Part shown: positions 7,398 to 7,806 of the stretch, in pieces | Layout: each line of letters opens with the position of its first letter | Numbering within the stretch: position 1 is the first letter of the stretch | DNA from: Chloroflexota bacterium | Lineage (GTDB): Bacteria > Chloroflexota > Anaerolineae > J102 | Reading direction: 5' to 3' | Length of the DNA stretch: 7,806 bases | Assembly (NCBI GenBank): GCA_024276255.1 | Contig: JAJRXO010000467.1 | Location: forward strand, 1 to 7,806 | Position numbers and translations under genes: made by a program | Notes under the pieces: generated by a model | The model's input: only the letters and a program-made list of their open reading frames with translations | The model's database searches: none | Told to the model about the DNA's origin: nothing

Positions 7398-7806
7398 TCA
7401 GCCTCCAGCAATGGTGGCTCGGATCTGTTCGGCAGCGTTCTGGAAGGCAGTGACGGGGTCTTCAGCCTGGTTGAAGATGAGGGTGATGGCATCTCCCCAG
7501 GCGCCCCAGACAGCGGACATCTCGGGGATGGCGGGCATGGGCAGGCCGTTGACGCCGGCGGCGGCAAAGGCGGCCAGATCAGGATCGTCGATGGCCTCGC
7601 GTACGGCCTTGAAAGCCGAGGGGCGGGGATCAGCCTCGAAGATGGCCTGCATGACTTCCGGCGTGGCAACGAAATCGTTCAGGAAGGCCTCGGCCAGCAG
7701 CTTGTTCTCGCTGAAGGCGCTGACCATGAAGCCCTGCACGCCCAGGAAGGGCTGGGCATCCTGCACCTCGCCGGGGATGGGGGCGATGGCATAGGGGATG
7801 CCGGAT
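7398..7806 (-). CDS. malE: Maltose/maltodextrin-binding protein, C-terminal part (5' end outside window)
   Basis: This is the extracellular solute-binding protein that delivers maltose or maltodextrins to MalFG. Only the last 135 residues are present, about a third of a typical MalE, and the frame runs off the right edge. The GTG at 7764-7766 is internal, because the reading continues upstream as GIPYAIAPIPGE. The visible part matches the C-terminal lobe of the family: GVQGFMVSAFSENKLLAEAF (helix of the 'sk n k eaA' type), NDFVATPEVMQAIFE, and then LPMPAIPEMSAVWGAWGDAI, which corresponds to the 'PNIPQMSAFW' segment of E. coli MalE that contributes to the sugar pocket. The protein ends in a final helix AFQNAAEQIRATI. 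The signal peptide or lipobox would lie outside the window. It is the first visible gene of the operon and is followed after 5 bp by malF. Confidence 0.9.
   Translation of the reverse strand, partial: SGIPYAIAPIPGEVQDAQPFLGVQGFMVSAFSENKLLAEAFLNDFVATPEVMQAIFEADPRPSAFKAVREAIDDPDLAAFAAAGVNGLPMPAIPEMSAVWGAWGDAITLIFNQAEDPVTAFQNAAEQIRATIAGG
7402..7406 (-). promoter_or_regulatory. Ribosome binding site for malF, inside the malE 3' end
   Basis: On the minus strand GGAGG lies 9 nt upstream of the malF ATG at 7392 and within the last Gly-Gly codons of malE. It confirms the malF start and indicates translational coupling from malE to malF. Confidence 0.7.

Overview
The window comes from a bacterial chromosome of moderately high GC with tightly packed genes. 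It holds two blocks that run towards each other. I see no mobile element, CRISPR array, tRNA or rRNA. The tall MalF with a large extracytoplasmic loop, the PurA variant and the intracellular GH13 enzyme with an N-terminal beta domain look to me like Chloroflexota (Caldilinea/Anaerolineae-like). That is an impression from memory of protein families, not a demonstrated placement.

Left block, + strand (1-3033): nucleotide and histidine biosynthesis. The window opens inside hisE (phosphoribosyl-ATP pyrophosphatase), of which only the C-terminal ~75 residues are present. A 135-bp gap follows. Read in a frame shifted from hisE, it encodes a short stretch resembling the first half of a CBS domain, possibly a gene relic. 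Then come purA (adenylosuccinate synthetase) and purB (adenylosuccinate lyase), which overlap by ATGA. Together they convert IMP to AMP through adenylosuccinate. PurB also catalyses the lyase step earlier in de novo purine synthesis, the pathway whose AICAR intermediate is a by-product of histidine synthesis.

Right block, - strand (7806 down to 3111): a maltose/maltodextrin uptake and breakdown operon in the order malE (3' part only) - malF - malG - GH13 alpha-glucan hydrolase. The genes are 5 to 6 bp apart or overlap by 8 bp, and the Shine-Dalgarno sequences lie inside the preceding gene, so the block looks co-transcribed and translationally coupled. MalE captures the sugar outside, MalFG form the membrane channel, and the GH13 enzyme, which has no signal peptide, would cut imported oligosaccharides in the cytoplasm. 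No ATPase (MalK/MsmK) gene lies in the window. The operon promoter and any regulator would lie beyond the right edge.

The blocks converge on a 77-bp gap (3034-3110) without a convincing intrinsic terminator. I found no clearly new biological system. The points most worth a second look are the CBS-like relic between hisE and purA, the altered IMP-site motif in PurA, and the catalytic-region variants in the GH13 enzyme.
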